6,902 nt of DNA from CAITWF01 sp038231575 (GTDB taxonomy: Bacteria; Verrucomicrobiota; Verrucomicrobiia; Opitutales; Opitutaceae): NCBI GenBank assembly GCA_038231575.1, contig JBBRLB010000211.1, forward strand, positions 1 to 6,902, read 5' to 3'. Positions 1 through 6,351 of the stretch are shown piece after piece. Numbering within the stretch: the first letter of the stretch is position 1; every line of letters starts with the position of its first letter. The translations under genes were made by a program, and so were the position numbers. The notes below the pieces were generated by a model, which saw only the letters and a program-made list of their open reading frames with translations, had not been told where the DNA came from and did no database searches.

Positions 1-203
1 AGAACCTTTCCACGAAGGTTGCCCGGCTTGCGCAGCCGAATCAACCGGAGCAGGCCGAGGGACTCAAATTTGTAGTAACTGGAACGGCCCACGCCGAAAT
101 ACGGATCAGGACCGCGCTGCGGGAGAGGGAAAGTTTCGGGGCAGGAACGCACCGGCGTCTTGGCCGGGGCGGATGTCGTTAGTGATGTGGTTTTGGTTGT
201 CAT
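1..203 (-). CDS. Excisionase/AlpA-like helix-turn-helix protein (partial, 3' end off window)
   Basis: This open frame starts at ATG 203..201 and runs off the left edge after 67 complete codons. After a low-complexity Thr/Ser/Ala start, residues about 20-67 read as a short DNA-binding fold. A PLPQRGPDPYFGVGRSSYY segment looks like helix-turn-helix entry plus recognition helix, and a basic RLRKPGNLRGKV segment looks like the wing. This pattern is typical of small excisionase/AlpA-type regulators in integrative elements, which bend att DNA and steer the recombinase towards excision or control element genes. An in-frame ATG at 230..228 would add nine residues. Neither start has a convincing Shine-Dalgarno, so the start is uncertain. 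The gene is third in line after the recombinase and the 238-residue protein, which fits an excision or control role. The family assignment is from motif recognition only, and a plain transcriptional regulator is the alternative. Confidence 0.72.
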   Translation of the reverse strand, partial: MTTKTTSLTTSAPAKTPVRSCPETFPLPQRGPDPYFGVGRSSYYKFESLGLLRLIRLRKPGNLRGKV

Positions 204-247
204 CGTGCGCGCCGTGTGGCGTGCACGCATTTGACCACAGCCCCCAA

Positions 248-272
248 AACGTCTTATTTTTATTAAGACGTT
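248..272. promoter_or_regulatory. Perfect 9-bp inverted repeat: possible operator or weak terminator
   Basis: AACGTCTTA (248-256) and TAAGACGTT (264-272) are exact reverse complements around a 7-base AT-only loop. The right arm includes the first two bases of the stop codon of the 238-residue protein. The left arm ends 18-45 bases before the two candidate starts of the helix-turn-helix gene. The stem is AT-rich and followed on the minus strand by only TT then a G run, so it is a poor intrinsic terminator. An operator for the downstream helix-turn-helix protein is at least as likely. Function is inferred; the symmetry is seen directly. Confidence 0.45.
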
Positions 273-987
273 AGCCAACCCCAACACAGTAGGCGGCTGG
301 GTCGAGGTACAGCCGATAAGAGCCGTCAGCTCGAAAGCCGATCCTCACAGTATTTTCAACGTTTTGATAGCGGTGACAGGCCTCTTGAAAGCGCAATTCC
401 GACGTAAAGCGATCAGTGTGTGCCTCCACGAAATTCATCGTCGCTTCATCACCGCGGCAGTCGAAAAGCCGTTGGGCCGCGATGGCAGACAACATATCTT
501 TGGCGGTTTCTGTTTTGGCACGGATCGGCATATGTCCATTGCGCAACGACGGTAGGGTTTCGCGGAACCTCTTCATCAGTTCGGCGTCGCTCAAATCGAA
601 ATCAAATTTCATCACGCGTAACTCGCCCGGCATATCGGGTGCCGGATCGCTGATCCACATCCCCGCCTGAGTCCACAGAATAGGATGAGTGGTCTTGTAT
701 GTGGATTTCCACGCCGCTTTCTCGGCACTAGAAAGCTGCGGCCAGGGCTTAGCGAACTCCCGCACCCATGCTTGTCGCAGTTGTTCGGTTCCCTCTACTG
801 GATTGTGTGTTTTCGGATGGCAGATCAACCGCGCTCCAACCTGACGGTGGAGCTCATACGCATAGCAGCCATCGTGCTCGGACTTTGGGGTATTCCAAGC
901 GAACCCGAAATCTTCTGGCTCCAGATCGCGGAGGCCGTAAAGTGAAGGAGCGTCAGGGGCGTGCGGTCCGATTGCTGAGTGCTTCAT
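271..987 (-). CDS. Hypothetical protein, 238 aa, coupled to the integrase
   Basis: I do not recognise a family. The protein is soluble-looking, with no signal peptide or membrane segment, and is rich in Trp, Arg and acidic residues. Residues about 66-115 are Trp-rich (AWVREFAKPWPQL, AAWKSTY, ILWTQAGMWI). Residues about 125-175 pass from a probable beta strand (RVMKFDFDLS) to amphipathic helices (DAELMKRFRETL and TAKDMLSAIAAQRLFD), and the C-terminus ends in short strand-like segments (TVRIGFRADGSYRLYLD). The strand-plus-helix stretch loosely resembles conserved hypothetical proteins beside recombinases in other integrative elements, but I cannot name one. Its ATG overlaps the recombinase TGA in the sequence ATGA, so the two are probably co-translated. 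This suggests an element-specific job such as an integration or excision accessory, a control protein or a cargo gene. By eye the coding sequence is less GC-rich than recN, consistent with acquisition by transfer. Confidence 0.75.
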   Translation of the reverse strand: MKHSAIGPHAPDAPSLYGLRDLEPEDFGFAWNTPKSEHDGCYAYELHRQVGARLICHPKTHNPVEGTEQLRQAWVREFAKPWPQLSSAEKAAWKSTYKTTHPILWTQAGMWISDPAPDMPGELRVMKFDFDLSDAELMKRFRETLPSLRNGHMPIRAKTETAKDMLSAIAAQRLFDCRGDEATMNFVEAHTDRFTSELRFQEACHRYQNVENTVRIGFRADGSYRLYLDPAAYCVGVG

Positions 988-2135
988 GTGTCGGTTGTCA
1001 GGTCTGGCAACTTAGCGAGGGCTTTTCGCTTCGCACCCTCGTCCACGTGCGTGTAGTGGTTGGAAATAGTGGCGCTGTCGTGCCCGATGATGTCGCGCGC
1101 GACGGCCTCGGAGGCACCGACGGCCTTCAAGAGGGAAGTGGTCGTATGGCGGAGGGAGTGAAAAGAAATTTGGCTAAGCTCGCGCGCCGAATCACGTCCG
1201 ATACCTTGGCTGATCCATTTCGGCGGACGCGCGACCGCCAACCCTGCATCTACGAGCACCTCATGGAATTGCTGTGAAAGCGCTGCGCTCCCACCTGAAC
1301 GGATGGCGAGCGGATAGGCCGCCGGGAAAATGGGAGCTTGAGGATCGTTTCCGGCGGGCAACTCAGAAAGGAAAACACGAAGGGGTTTCGCGATGGGGAT
1401 CACTTGGCGCCGTCCAGTCTTGCTCGTTGCAAGTCGGATTTCGTTCCGCTCGACATCCACGTTGGCCCACGTCAGCGAGCCAATGTCCTTCAGCCTTTGG
1501 CCAGTGTAGAAGCCGGCGAGAATCATCCCACGCCATTCCAAGGATGCGACCTGGAGAATCGTCTTCAATTCCGACAGCGTAAACGGGCGGCGCTTCGACT
1601 CGCTAGACTTGAGTGTCGCGACCTTCGCAGCCGGGTCGTCCGCGATCAGGCCGTCGCGCCAAGCCGATTTGAAAACCGTGCGGACAATCTTGAGCTTGTT
1701 ATTCGCCGTGCGTGGCGTGGCCTTTGTCGCAGCGTGATCACGCCAAGCGATGATCTGCGCGGGGGTCACGTAGTGGATGGGCTGGGTAGCACGATCACCG
1801 AGGAACTTCACGAACTCGTCCGCGGCGTGGCGGTAAGCGGTGAGCGTTACGGCCTTGGTCTCGCCTCCCTTGCGGCCGAGCCATTGCTGAACGAAATCGG
1901 CGACGCACGGCGAAGCTAGACGCGTTCCGTGGATTTGCTCGTGAATGTCGGACAGCACGCGTCGGGCTTGCGCCTCGGTGATGCGCTTGGCGGCGGCCTC
2001 CTCCCATTGAAGCGCGAGTTTCATAGCACTCTTTCGGTCCGTCATCTTTGTGCTCCGCTGCGTGCGGCGGCCGTCGGGCAGATTGAAACCCGCGATCCAG
2101 TATTGGGACTTTGGCACGCGCCGGAGATAAGCCAT
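984..2135 (-). CDS. Tyrosine recombinase / integrase of a tRNA-inserted element
   Basis: This 383-residue site-specific recombinase would integrate and excise the element at its att site. The order of domains is an N-terminal arm-binding region (about 1-50, starting MAYLRRVPKSQYWIAGF with a basic DGRRTQRSTK turn), a helical core-binding domain (about 75-165), and the C-terminal catalytic domain (about 180-375). The catalytic set appears complete: Arg214 in YTGQRLKDIGSLTW, Lys239 in SKTGRRQVIPI, His326 and Arg329 in HSLRHT, His352 in GHDS, and nucleophile Tyr361 in NHYTH. Length is normal for phage and island integrases. The start at 2135 gives the expected N-terminus, although no clear Shine-Dalgarno precedes it. 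The gene lies about 100 bases from a tRNA 3'-end remnant and reads away from it. Its stop overlaps the start of the next gene by four bases. It should be functional as far as sequence shows; only the exact subfamily is open. Confidence 0.95.
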   Translation of the reverse strand: MAYLRRVPKSQYWIAGFNLPDGRRTQRSTKMTDRKSAMKLALQWEEAAAKRITEAQARRVLSDIHEQIHGTRLASPCVADFVQQWLGRKGGETKAVTLTAYRHAADEFVKFLGDRATQPIHYVTPAQIIAWRDHAATKATPRTANNKLKIVRTVFKSAWRDGLIADDPAAKVATLKSSESKRRPFTLSELKTILQVASLEWRGMILAGFYTGQRLKDIGSLTWANVDVERNEIRLATSKTGRRQVIPIAKPLRVFLSELPAGNDPQAPIFPAAYPLAIRSGGSAALSQQFHEVLVDAGLAVARPPKWISQGIGRDSARELSQISFHSLRHTTTSLLKAVGASEAVARDIIGHDSATISNHYTHVDEGAKRKALAKLPDLTTDT

Positions 2136-2146
2136 TGGCGAAATTG

Positions 2147-2169
2147 GGTTACAGCATAGGTTACAGCAT
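2147..2169. repeat. Two direct copies of GGTTACAGCAT, period 12
   Basis: Identical 11-base units lie at 2147-2157 and 2159-2169, separated by one base, directly upstream of the integrase start (11 bases away) and inside the probable att region. Closely spaced direct repeats in this position are typical of arm-type sites for the integrase N-terminal domain, or of binding sites for an excisionase or repressor controlling the integrase. A 12-base period puts both copies on nearly the same helical face. The repeat is seen directly; the binding role is inferred. Confidence 0.55.
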
Positions 2170-2185
2170 TCGCGATTGTTCGCAA
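2158..2185 (-). promoter_or_regulatory. Tentative integrase promoter
   Basis: On the minus strand TTGCGA (2185..2180) is followed after 16 bases by TAACCT (2163..2158), a loose match to -35 and -10 hexamers placed sensibly for the integrase start at 2135. The -10 candidate falls within the GGTTACAGCAT direct repeats, so a protein bound there would block it. The match is weak and could be chance. Confidence 0.22.
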
Positions 2186-2213
2186 GCGTTTTTTGGTATT
2201 CTTACTCTGGGAA

Positions 2214-2228
2214 GTGAGCTTATCTCAC
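2214..2228. repeat. Short hairpin beside the att site
   Basis: GTGAG (2214-2218) and CTCAC (2224-2228) form a perfect 5-bp inverted repeat around CTTAT, immediately before the tRNA remnant. It cannot be a normal anticodon arm, because the loop is five bases and lacks the usual U33. It is a possible core-site or accessory-protein motif of the element end, but short enough to be chance. Confidence 0.3.
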
Positions 2229-2239
2229 GGCGGGAAAAC

Positions 2240-2272
2240 GAGTCACTGGTTCGAGTCCAGTAAGGTCCACCA
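2240..2272 (+). other. tRNA 3'-end remnant: att site at the element/chromosome junction
   Basis: The segment reads as the 3' part of a tRNA gene. It has a five-base variable region GAGTC (2240-2244), a T arm with perfect 5-bp stem ACTGG/CCAGT around loop TTCGAGT (2245-2261), a 3' acceptor strand AAGGTCC (2262-2268), discriminator A (2269) and an encoded CCA (2270-2272). The required 5' acceptor strand (GGACCTT, or GGGCCTT with a G-U pair) is absent upstream, as are a D arm and an anticodon arm, so no complete tRNA exists here. A recombinase gene adjoins it and a terminator follows. This is the expected original 3' end left when an element carrying its own copy of the tRNA end inserts. Identity is uncertain: GGACCTT would suit an elongator Met-type tRNA and GGGCCTT an Ala- or Ile-type one. 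The left limit of the duplicated core cannot be set without the other end. Confidence 0.82.
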
Positions 2273-2285
2273 TCTGAGTCTCAAT

Positions 2286-2318
2286 AAGCCGCTGAACCGA
2301 AAGGGTTCGCGGCTTTTT
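2286..2318 (+). terminator. Rho-independent terminator of the original tRNA gene
   Basis: The left arm is AAGCCGC (2286-2292), an unpaired T, then GAACC (2294-2298). The loop is GAAAG. The right arm is GGTTC (2304-2308) followed by GCGGCTT (2309-2315), ending in a run of five T (2314-2318). This gives 12 base pairs with a single bulge, a strong intrinsic terminator on the plus strand starting 14 bases after the tRNA CCA. It most likely ended the tRNA transcript before the element inserted. It also isolates the downstream gene from readthrough out of the element. Confidence 0.88.
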
Positions 2319-2343
2319 CGTGTGGGAAAAGCCCTAATTCGTG

Positions 2344-2348
2344 AAGGA
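2344..2348 (+). promoter_or_regulatory. Ribosome binding site favouring the upstream start of the DUF4838 gene
   Basis: AAGGA lies eight bases before ATG 2357, a good Shine-Dalgarno distance. The competing in-frame ATG at 2411 has only GGGA directly against it, too close to work. With the terminator ending at 2318, any dedicated promoter for this gene has to lie very close by; I see no convincing one. Confidence 0.5.
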
Positions 2349-2356
2349 CGGAGCCG

Positions 2357-4507
2357 ATGGTCCCGGATTGCGGTTGCCGCGTGCTTTTTTGGGCGCCTTC
2401 ATTCGCGGGAATGGCACGTTCGCGGCGTTTCTGGATTGGGCTGATGGCGGGTGGAGTCCTCTTGGGTGGACTGGTGCTGTGGCGCGCCGGGATTTTTGAG
2501 CAGGAGCCGGAACGATGGTTTAGGCCGGGCCCCTTGGGACACGAGCGCGGGCATCGCTTGCCGCCGCCGACCGCGCGAGCGTTTCTGACGCGAGCGATGA
2601 GCGGGGTCGATCGGATGGATGAGGGCGAGTGGAGCCGGCGCAACGAGCTGACCAACTCGCTCTCTTTTTCCCATGCGCTCGCGCAGGTATTTCCGCCGGA
2701 GCTCTCCAAAACCCATCCCGAATTTTTCCCGCTCGTGGACGGCCGGCGCTTGCAACCGCCGGCGAATGGTCCGGCATTCTGGAATCCGGACCTGGGCCGC
2801 GAGGATGTCGCGAACTACGCGGCGGGCACCGCGCGAAGCTATTTCGAGGCCCATCCCAACGCCGAGAGTTTCGGACTCGGCGTGAACGACGCGCTGATCT
2901 TCGGCGAGTCGCCGGAAAATCTGGCACTCATCGCGCCGGCCAAATGGTTTCGTGAGCGGCCGGACTATTCTCCGCTGGTCTTCACCTTCATGAATCGGGC
3001 CGCGCAGAATTTGGCCCGGACGCATCCGACGAAATACTTGGGGGCGCTGGCGTATTATTTTGCGGAGAATACGCCGCCCTTCCCGGTGCATCCGCAAGTG
3101 GTGCCTTTCCTGACCGCGGATCGAGCGCAGGGTTATGATGCGAAATTTTCCGACGAGGAATTCCAACTGCAGGCACGCTGGGCGTCCTCCGGCGTGAAGC
3201 GGCTGGGGATGTATGACTATCTTTTCGGCAACGGTTTTTTGATCCCGCGCATTCATACCCGGCTGCTGGCGGAAAACCTGCAGCACGCGCGCCGGGTGGG
3301 GTTCACGGATTATTATGCGGAGGTGAATCCCAATTGGGGTCTCGACGGACCCATGCCCTGGCTCGCCGCCCAGTTGCTGCGGGATCCCGACCAATCGAGA
3401 GAGCGGCTGCTCGACGAATATTACCGGCGCTATTTCAAGGAGACGGCCGGCCCAATGCGCCGGTTTTTCGAGGCGTGTGAAGCGCGCTGGATGGGGCAGC
3501 CGGGGCCGTCCTACTGGCTGAAACATTTTCGCAACGACTCCCAGGCGGCGATTTTCCCGACGGAAGTTTGTCGCGAGTTGCGTCTCACGCTGGGGGAAGC
3601 GGCGCGGCTCGCGGCGACCGACCTCGTGCGCGAGCGGGTGCGGGGCGTGAGCGCGGCCTTCGGCGTGACAGAGCGGTTTGTGGCCTTCGAGGAGGCGCGC
3701 GCGCAGGTCTCGCGGCAGATTCTGTCAGGCGCGGACGAGTGGCGGCCGCTGGCGTCGGGCTTGCAGGCGTATCTTTTCGCGCGCCGGGAATTTATCCGCT
3801 CCGGCGAGGCACTCAAACGCGAGCAGCCGCTGGCGCTCGCGCCGTTTGGCTGGGATGACTATCTCAAGAATGATCCGGTGCCGGCGGCGTTGCTAGCGAT
3901 TCGGCAGCGGGCGGGCTCGAAGGGAGAGGGCGCGGAGGCCGAGGCGGAAATCGCCACCTGGCGCGACACGATCGTCATGGCCTTGTGGCCGGCGACCCAG
4001 GCTTTCAAAGCGGAAAAAGTGATCGAACGAAATGGGTGGTTGGCCGGTCCGTTGCAACCGGCACGAAAAATCGCTGGGTTGGATTACGGAGTTTCACTGC
4101 CGCCGGAGTGGACGAGTAAGGTGGAGCCCGCCCAATTTTTCCGCGCCGACCTGCTCGAGGCCGGACCGGGGCGGGCGCTGCGAATCGTCGGGAGCAAGGA
4201 CACCATGATTTTTCAATGGGATGCGATGAGCGCACCGGGACTGCACCGGGGGAGCATTGTGCTCACGGGCCGCGTGGCACCCGGCGCCATCGTCAGCGTG
4301 ATGCTGGGCTGGCTCGACCAGCGGGAGCGCAATGTCGGATTCAAGTCGTTCCGCCTCCCGGACGGCGATTGGAGCAGTCCGGTGACGCTCGAAATCGCGG
4401 GGTTGGCTCCGGCGAATGCCGTGTGGGTCGGCGTCGGACTGCGGATCCAGAACCAGGTGGGCGGCGACTGGGTGGAGGTGAAGGATTTTCGGTTGCGGGC
4501 GAACTGA
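2357..4507 (+). CDS. Membrane-anchored DUF4838 domain protein (probable carbohydrate-active)
   Basis: This 716-residue protein carries one N-terminal membrane segment (about 25-43, after RSRR), so most of it probably lies outside the cytoplasm as an anchored or signal-bearing protein. Residues about 50-380 match my recollection of DUF4838: WFRPGPLG, EWSRRNEL, the HPEFFPLVDGRR block (120-131), GLGVNDA, the LAYYFAE strand (231-237), YDYLFGNGFLIPR (286-298) and the LLDEYYRRYF segment. This family is common in Verrucomicrobiota, Planctomycetota and Bacteroidota and is associated with glycan metabolism; its biochemical activity is not firmly known. Residues about 385-560 are mostly helical. Residues about 575-716 look like a beta-sandwich accessory module, perhaps carbohydrate-binding. 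The accessory domain that usually precedes WFRPG in the family seems absent. Start 2357 is supported by its Shine-Dalgarno, but start 2411 (MARSRRFWIGL) gives a more ordinary signal or anchor. The gene is resident chromosome just outside the element and precedes recN by 102 bases. Confidence 0.85.
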   Translation: MVPDCGCRVLFWAPSFAGMARSRRFWIGLMAGGVLLGGLVLWRAGIFEQEPERWFRPGPLGHERGHRLPPPTARAFLTRAMSGVDRMDEGEWSRRNELTNSLSFSHALAQVFPPELSKTHPEFFPLVDGRRLQPPANGPAFWNPDLGREDVANYAAGTARSYFEAHPNAESFGLGVNDALIFGESPENLALIAPAKWFRERPDYSPLVFTFMNRAAQNLARTHPTKYLGALAYYFAENTPPFPVHPQVVPFLTADRAQGYDAKFSDEEFQLQARWASSGVKRLGMYDYLFGNGFLIPRIHTRLLAENLQHARRVGFTDYYAEVNPNWGLDGPMPWLAAQLLRDPDQSRERLLDEYYRRYFKETAGPMRRFFEACEARWMGQPGPSYWLKHFRNDSQAAIFPTEVCRELRLTLGEAARLAATDLVRERVRGVSAAFGVTERFVAFEEARAQVSRQILSGADEWRPLASGLQAYLFARREFIRSGEALKREQPLALAPFGWDDYLKNDPVPAALLAIRQRAGSKGEGAEAEAEIATWRDTIVMALWPATQAFKAEKVIERNGWLAGPLQPARKIAGLDYGVSLPPEWTSKVEPAQFFRADLLEAGPGRALRIVGSKDTMIFQWDAMSAPGLHRGSIVLTGRVAPGAIVSVMLGWLDQRERNVGFKSFRLPDGDWSSPVTLEIAGLAPANAVWVGVGLRIQNQVGGDWVEVKDFRLRAN

Positions 4508-4609
4508 ATCGCGCACGGGAGTGCGGCGGCGGCGGGCCAGCCGATTTATTCCGGGGGGCAGAAGAAGTGGCTTTGACGAGCGCGAGCCGGGTGTTCATCG
4601 CTAGCGGCC

Positions 4610-6271
4610 ATGCTGCAGTCGCTCCGCATCCGCAACCTCGCGCTCCTCGATGAGGTCGCCCTCGATTTCGAGGCGGGCTTCACGGCCGTCACCGGTGAGA
4701 CGGGTGCGGGTAAGAGCATCCTGCTCGGCGCGCTGAGCCTGCTGGCCGGCGAGCGCGCCGACAAAACCGTCATCCGACAAGGCGCGCCAGCGTGCGACGT
4801 GGAGGCGAGTTTGTTTTTTGAGGACGCGCAAAAAATCGATCGGGTGCTGGCCGACCTTGATCTGCCGGCGTGCGAGGACGGCGTGTTGATTTTGAAACGC
4901 AGCCTGCCGCGGGAGAAGGCGCCGCGGATCTCCGTGAACGGAAGCATGGCCACGCTCGCGGCCCTGCAGCGGCTCGGCGAGCACTGGGTGGATTTTCACG
5001 GGCCGAGCGAACCGCGGCGATTGCTGAAGGAGTCGTGTCAGCTCGAGTTGCTCGATCTCTTCGGCCGCGCGGGCGGTGCGCTCTCCCGCTATCAGGAAAA
5101 ATTCCAAGCGTGGCGCGAACGCGTCGCCGCGCGCGATCGGCTCGCGGCGGAGACCAAGCTCACGCCCGATCAAATTGAATTTCTCCGCAATCAGCTCGCG
5201 AAGATCGAGGCCCTCGAACTGACGGACGAGGCCGTCGAGGCCTTGGAGCGGGACTTTTCCCGGATGAGTCGCGCGCAGGAACTGACCACGCTGTCCGAGA
5301 CGCTGAGCGCCGGCTTGACCGGCGAAGAGGGGATGCAGGGGCGGCTGGCTGGCTTGTTGCGCGAGGCGAAACAGCTCGAAGCCATCGATCCGGCGAGCAA
5401 ATTGCTGGCCGATCGGCTGGCGTCGGCGGCCATCGAACTGAACGATCTCGGGGCGGAATTCGCGGGGCTGGGCCAACAATTGCAGTTCGAACCGGAGGAG
5501 GCCGAGCGGCTCACGGAGCGGATGAACACGTGGCTCGAACTCAAACGAAAACATGGCGGCGATCTGGCCGCGGTCATCGCGGCGCGCGACGATCTCAAAC
5601 GCCGACTCGAAGCGCAGGGTGATTTGGCGGGCACGATGGCGAAACTGGAAAAACAAATTTCCGAGGCGGGGCGCGCGGCGAAGCAGGACGGGTCCGCCTT
5701 GCGGGCCTTGCGCGAAAAGGCCGCCAAGGAACTGGCCAAGGTCGCGGCCAAGGGCATCGCCCAGCTCGGTTTCAAGAAGGCGGACTTTTCGATCCGCGTG
5801 GTTCCGCTCCCGGAACTCGGGCCGACGGGCGACTGCGGCGCCGAATTTTTGTTCTCCCCCAATGTCGGCGAGGCGCCACTGCCCTTGAATCGGGTGGCGT
5901 CGAGCGGCGAACTCGCGCGCGTGATGCTCGCCTTGAAAACCGTGCTGGCCGATCTCGATGAGGTGGCGCTGCTGGTGTTCGACGAGGTCGACGCCAACGT
6001 CGGCGGTGAGATCGGCCGTGTGGTCGGAGAGAAGATGGCCGCGATCGCGAAGAACCACCAAGTGCTTTGCGTGACGCATCTGCCGCAGGTCGCGGCGCAG
6101 GCGACATGTCACCTCGTGGTCACGAAGGACCAGTCGAAGGATCGCGCGGTGGTCTCGATCGAGCCGATTCAGGCGAGCCGGAAGGGGCGCGTGACGGAAC
6201 TCGCGCGGATGCTCGGCGACAGTAAGGCGAAGAGTGCGCTGGCGCACGCGGAGGAATTGCTGGGGCGGTAG
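4610..6271 (+). CDS. recN: DNA repair protein RecN
   Basis: RecN is a cytoplasmic SMC-like ATPase that gathers on DNA double-strand breaks and promotes RecA-dependent recombinational repair. At 553 residues this protein has the usual family length. The N-terminal ATPase half begins MLQSLRIRNLALLDEVAL, with Walker A GETGAGKS at 29-36. A long helical, coiled-coil region spans about 150-385, interrupted near the middle. The C-terminal half carries the signature motif SSGELARVMLALK (431-443), Walker B LLVFDEVDANVGG (454-466) and VTHLPQVAAQA (488-498). Two motifs deviate from the well-known forms: the usual HGQHEHQ-type block is HGPSEPRR (130-137), and the usual SGGE signature is SSGE. The ATG at 4610 gives the canonical N-terminus, though no clear Shine-Dalgarno is seen. 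I found no obvious LexA-type box in the 102-base gap upstream. The TAG stop lies inside a repeat arm. Identity is secure. Confidence 0.97.
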   Translation: MLQSLRIRNLALLDEVALDFEAGFTAVTGETGAGKSILLGALSLLAGERADKTVIRQGAPACDVEASLFFEDAQKIDRVLADLDLPACEDGVLILKRSLPREKAPRISVNGSMATLAALQRLGEHWVDFHGPSEPRRLLKESCQLELLDLFGRAGGALSRYQEKFQAWRERVAARDRLAAETKLTPDQIEFLRNQLAKIEALELTDEAVEALERDFSRMSRAQELTTLSETLSAGLTGEEGMQGRLAGLLREAKQLEAIDPASKLLADRLASAAIELNDLGAEFAGLGQQLQFEPEEAERLTERMNTWLELKRKHGGDLAAVIAARDDLKRRLEAQGDLAGTMAKLEKQISEAGRAAKQDGSALRALREKAAKELAKVAAKGIAQLGFKKADFSIRVVPLPELGPTGDCGAEFLFSPNVGEAPLPLNRVASSGELARVMLALKTVLADLDEVALLVFDEVDANVGGEIGRVVGEKMAAIAKNHQVLCVTHLPQVAAQATCHLVVTKDQSKDRAVVSIEPIQASRKGRVTELARMLGDSKAKSALAHAEELLGR

Positions 6272-6280
6272 GGCGTTGCC

Positions 6281-6309
6281 CGTCACTCGCCGTTGCGTGG
6301 TGACGTTTT
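6281..6309 (+). terminator. Probable recN transcription terminator
   Basis: CGTCAC (6281-6286) pairs with GTGACG (6300-6305). Inside it CGC (6288-6290) pairs with GCG (6295-6297) around loop CGTT, leaving a small internal loop (T opposite TG). TTTT (6306-6309) follows. The hairpin starts 10 bases after the recN stop and is well placed to end its transcript. The T run is short, so efficiency may be modest. Confidence 0.6.
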
Positions 6310-6314
6310 GCGGC

Positions 6315-6335
6315 GGCGCGTGAGGGATACGCGCC
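6315..6335. repeat. Palindrome GGCGCGT / ACGCGCC
   Basis: GGCGCGT (6315-6321) and ACGCGCC (6329-6335) are perfect reverse complements around GAGGGAT. It lies between the stops of two convergent genes and could act as a structural terminator for transcripts from the right, although no T run follows it on either strand. Confidence 0.45.
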
Positions 6336-6351
6336 CTACCTCAAGCCCGTC

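Larger units (their letters stand above)
6267..6340. repeat. Inverted-repeat-bounded intergenic element between convergent genes
   Basis: GGTAGGGCG (6267-6275) and CGCCCTACC (6332-6340) are perfect 9-bp reverse complements enclosing 56 bases that contain two further hairpins (6281-6305 and 6315-6335). The left arm contains the TAG stop of recN. Such nested symmetry suggests a dispersed palindromic repeat of REP or miniature-element type. Only one copy is in the window, so dispersal is inferred, not seen. Confidence 0.5.

Noticed and set aside
768..1277. 169-codon open frame on the plus strand bridging the integrase and the 238-residue gene
   Set aside because: It is antisense to two coupled genes and its translation has no coherent domain. 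The coupled minus-strand genes explain the region better.
1338..1919. 193-codon open frame on the plus strand
   Set aside because: It lies opposite the integrase, whose catalytic residues are all present on the minus strand. It has no motifs and is a shadow frame.
2185..2272. A complete tRNA gene ending at 2272
   Set aside because: The T arm, 3' acceptor strand and CCA are perfect, but no segment 70-90 bases upstream pairs with AAGGTCC, and no D arm or anticodon arm with U33 can be drawn. It is a 3' remnant.
2399..3526. 375-codon open frame on the minus strand
   Set aside because: It is antisense to the DUF4838 gene, with composition biased to Arg, Pro and His and no recognisable motifs. 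It is a shadow frame.
4508..4609. Possible promoter or SOS box before recN
   Set aside because: TTGACG at 4573-4578 resembles a -35 element, but no good -10 follows at normal spacing and no LexA-like dyad is visible. It is not strong enough to annotate.
4601..6286. 561-codon open frame on the minus strand
   Set aside because: It lies exactly opposite recN, is very rich in Arg, Leu, Gln and His as expected of an antisense frame of a GC-rich gene, and has no recognisable domain. It is a shadow of recN.
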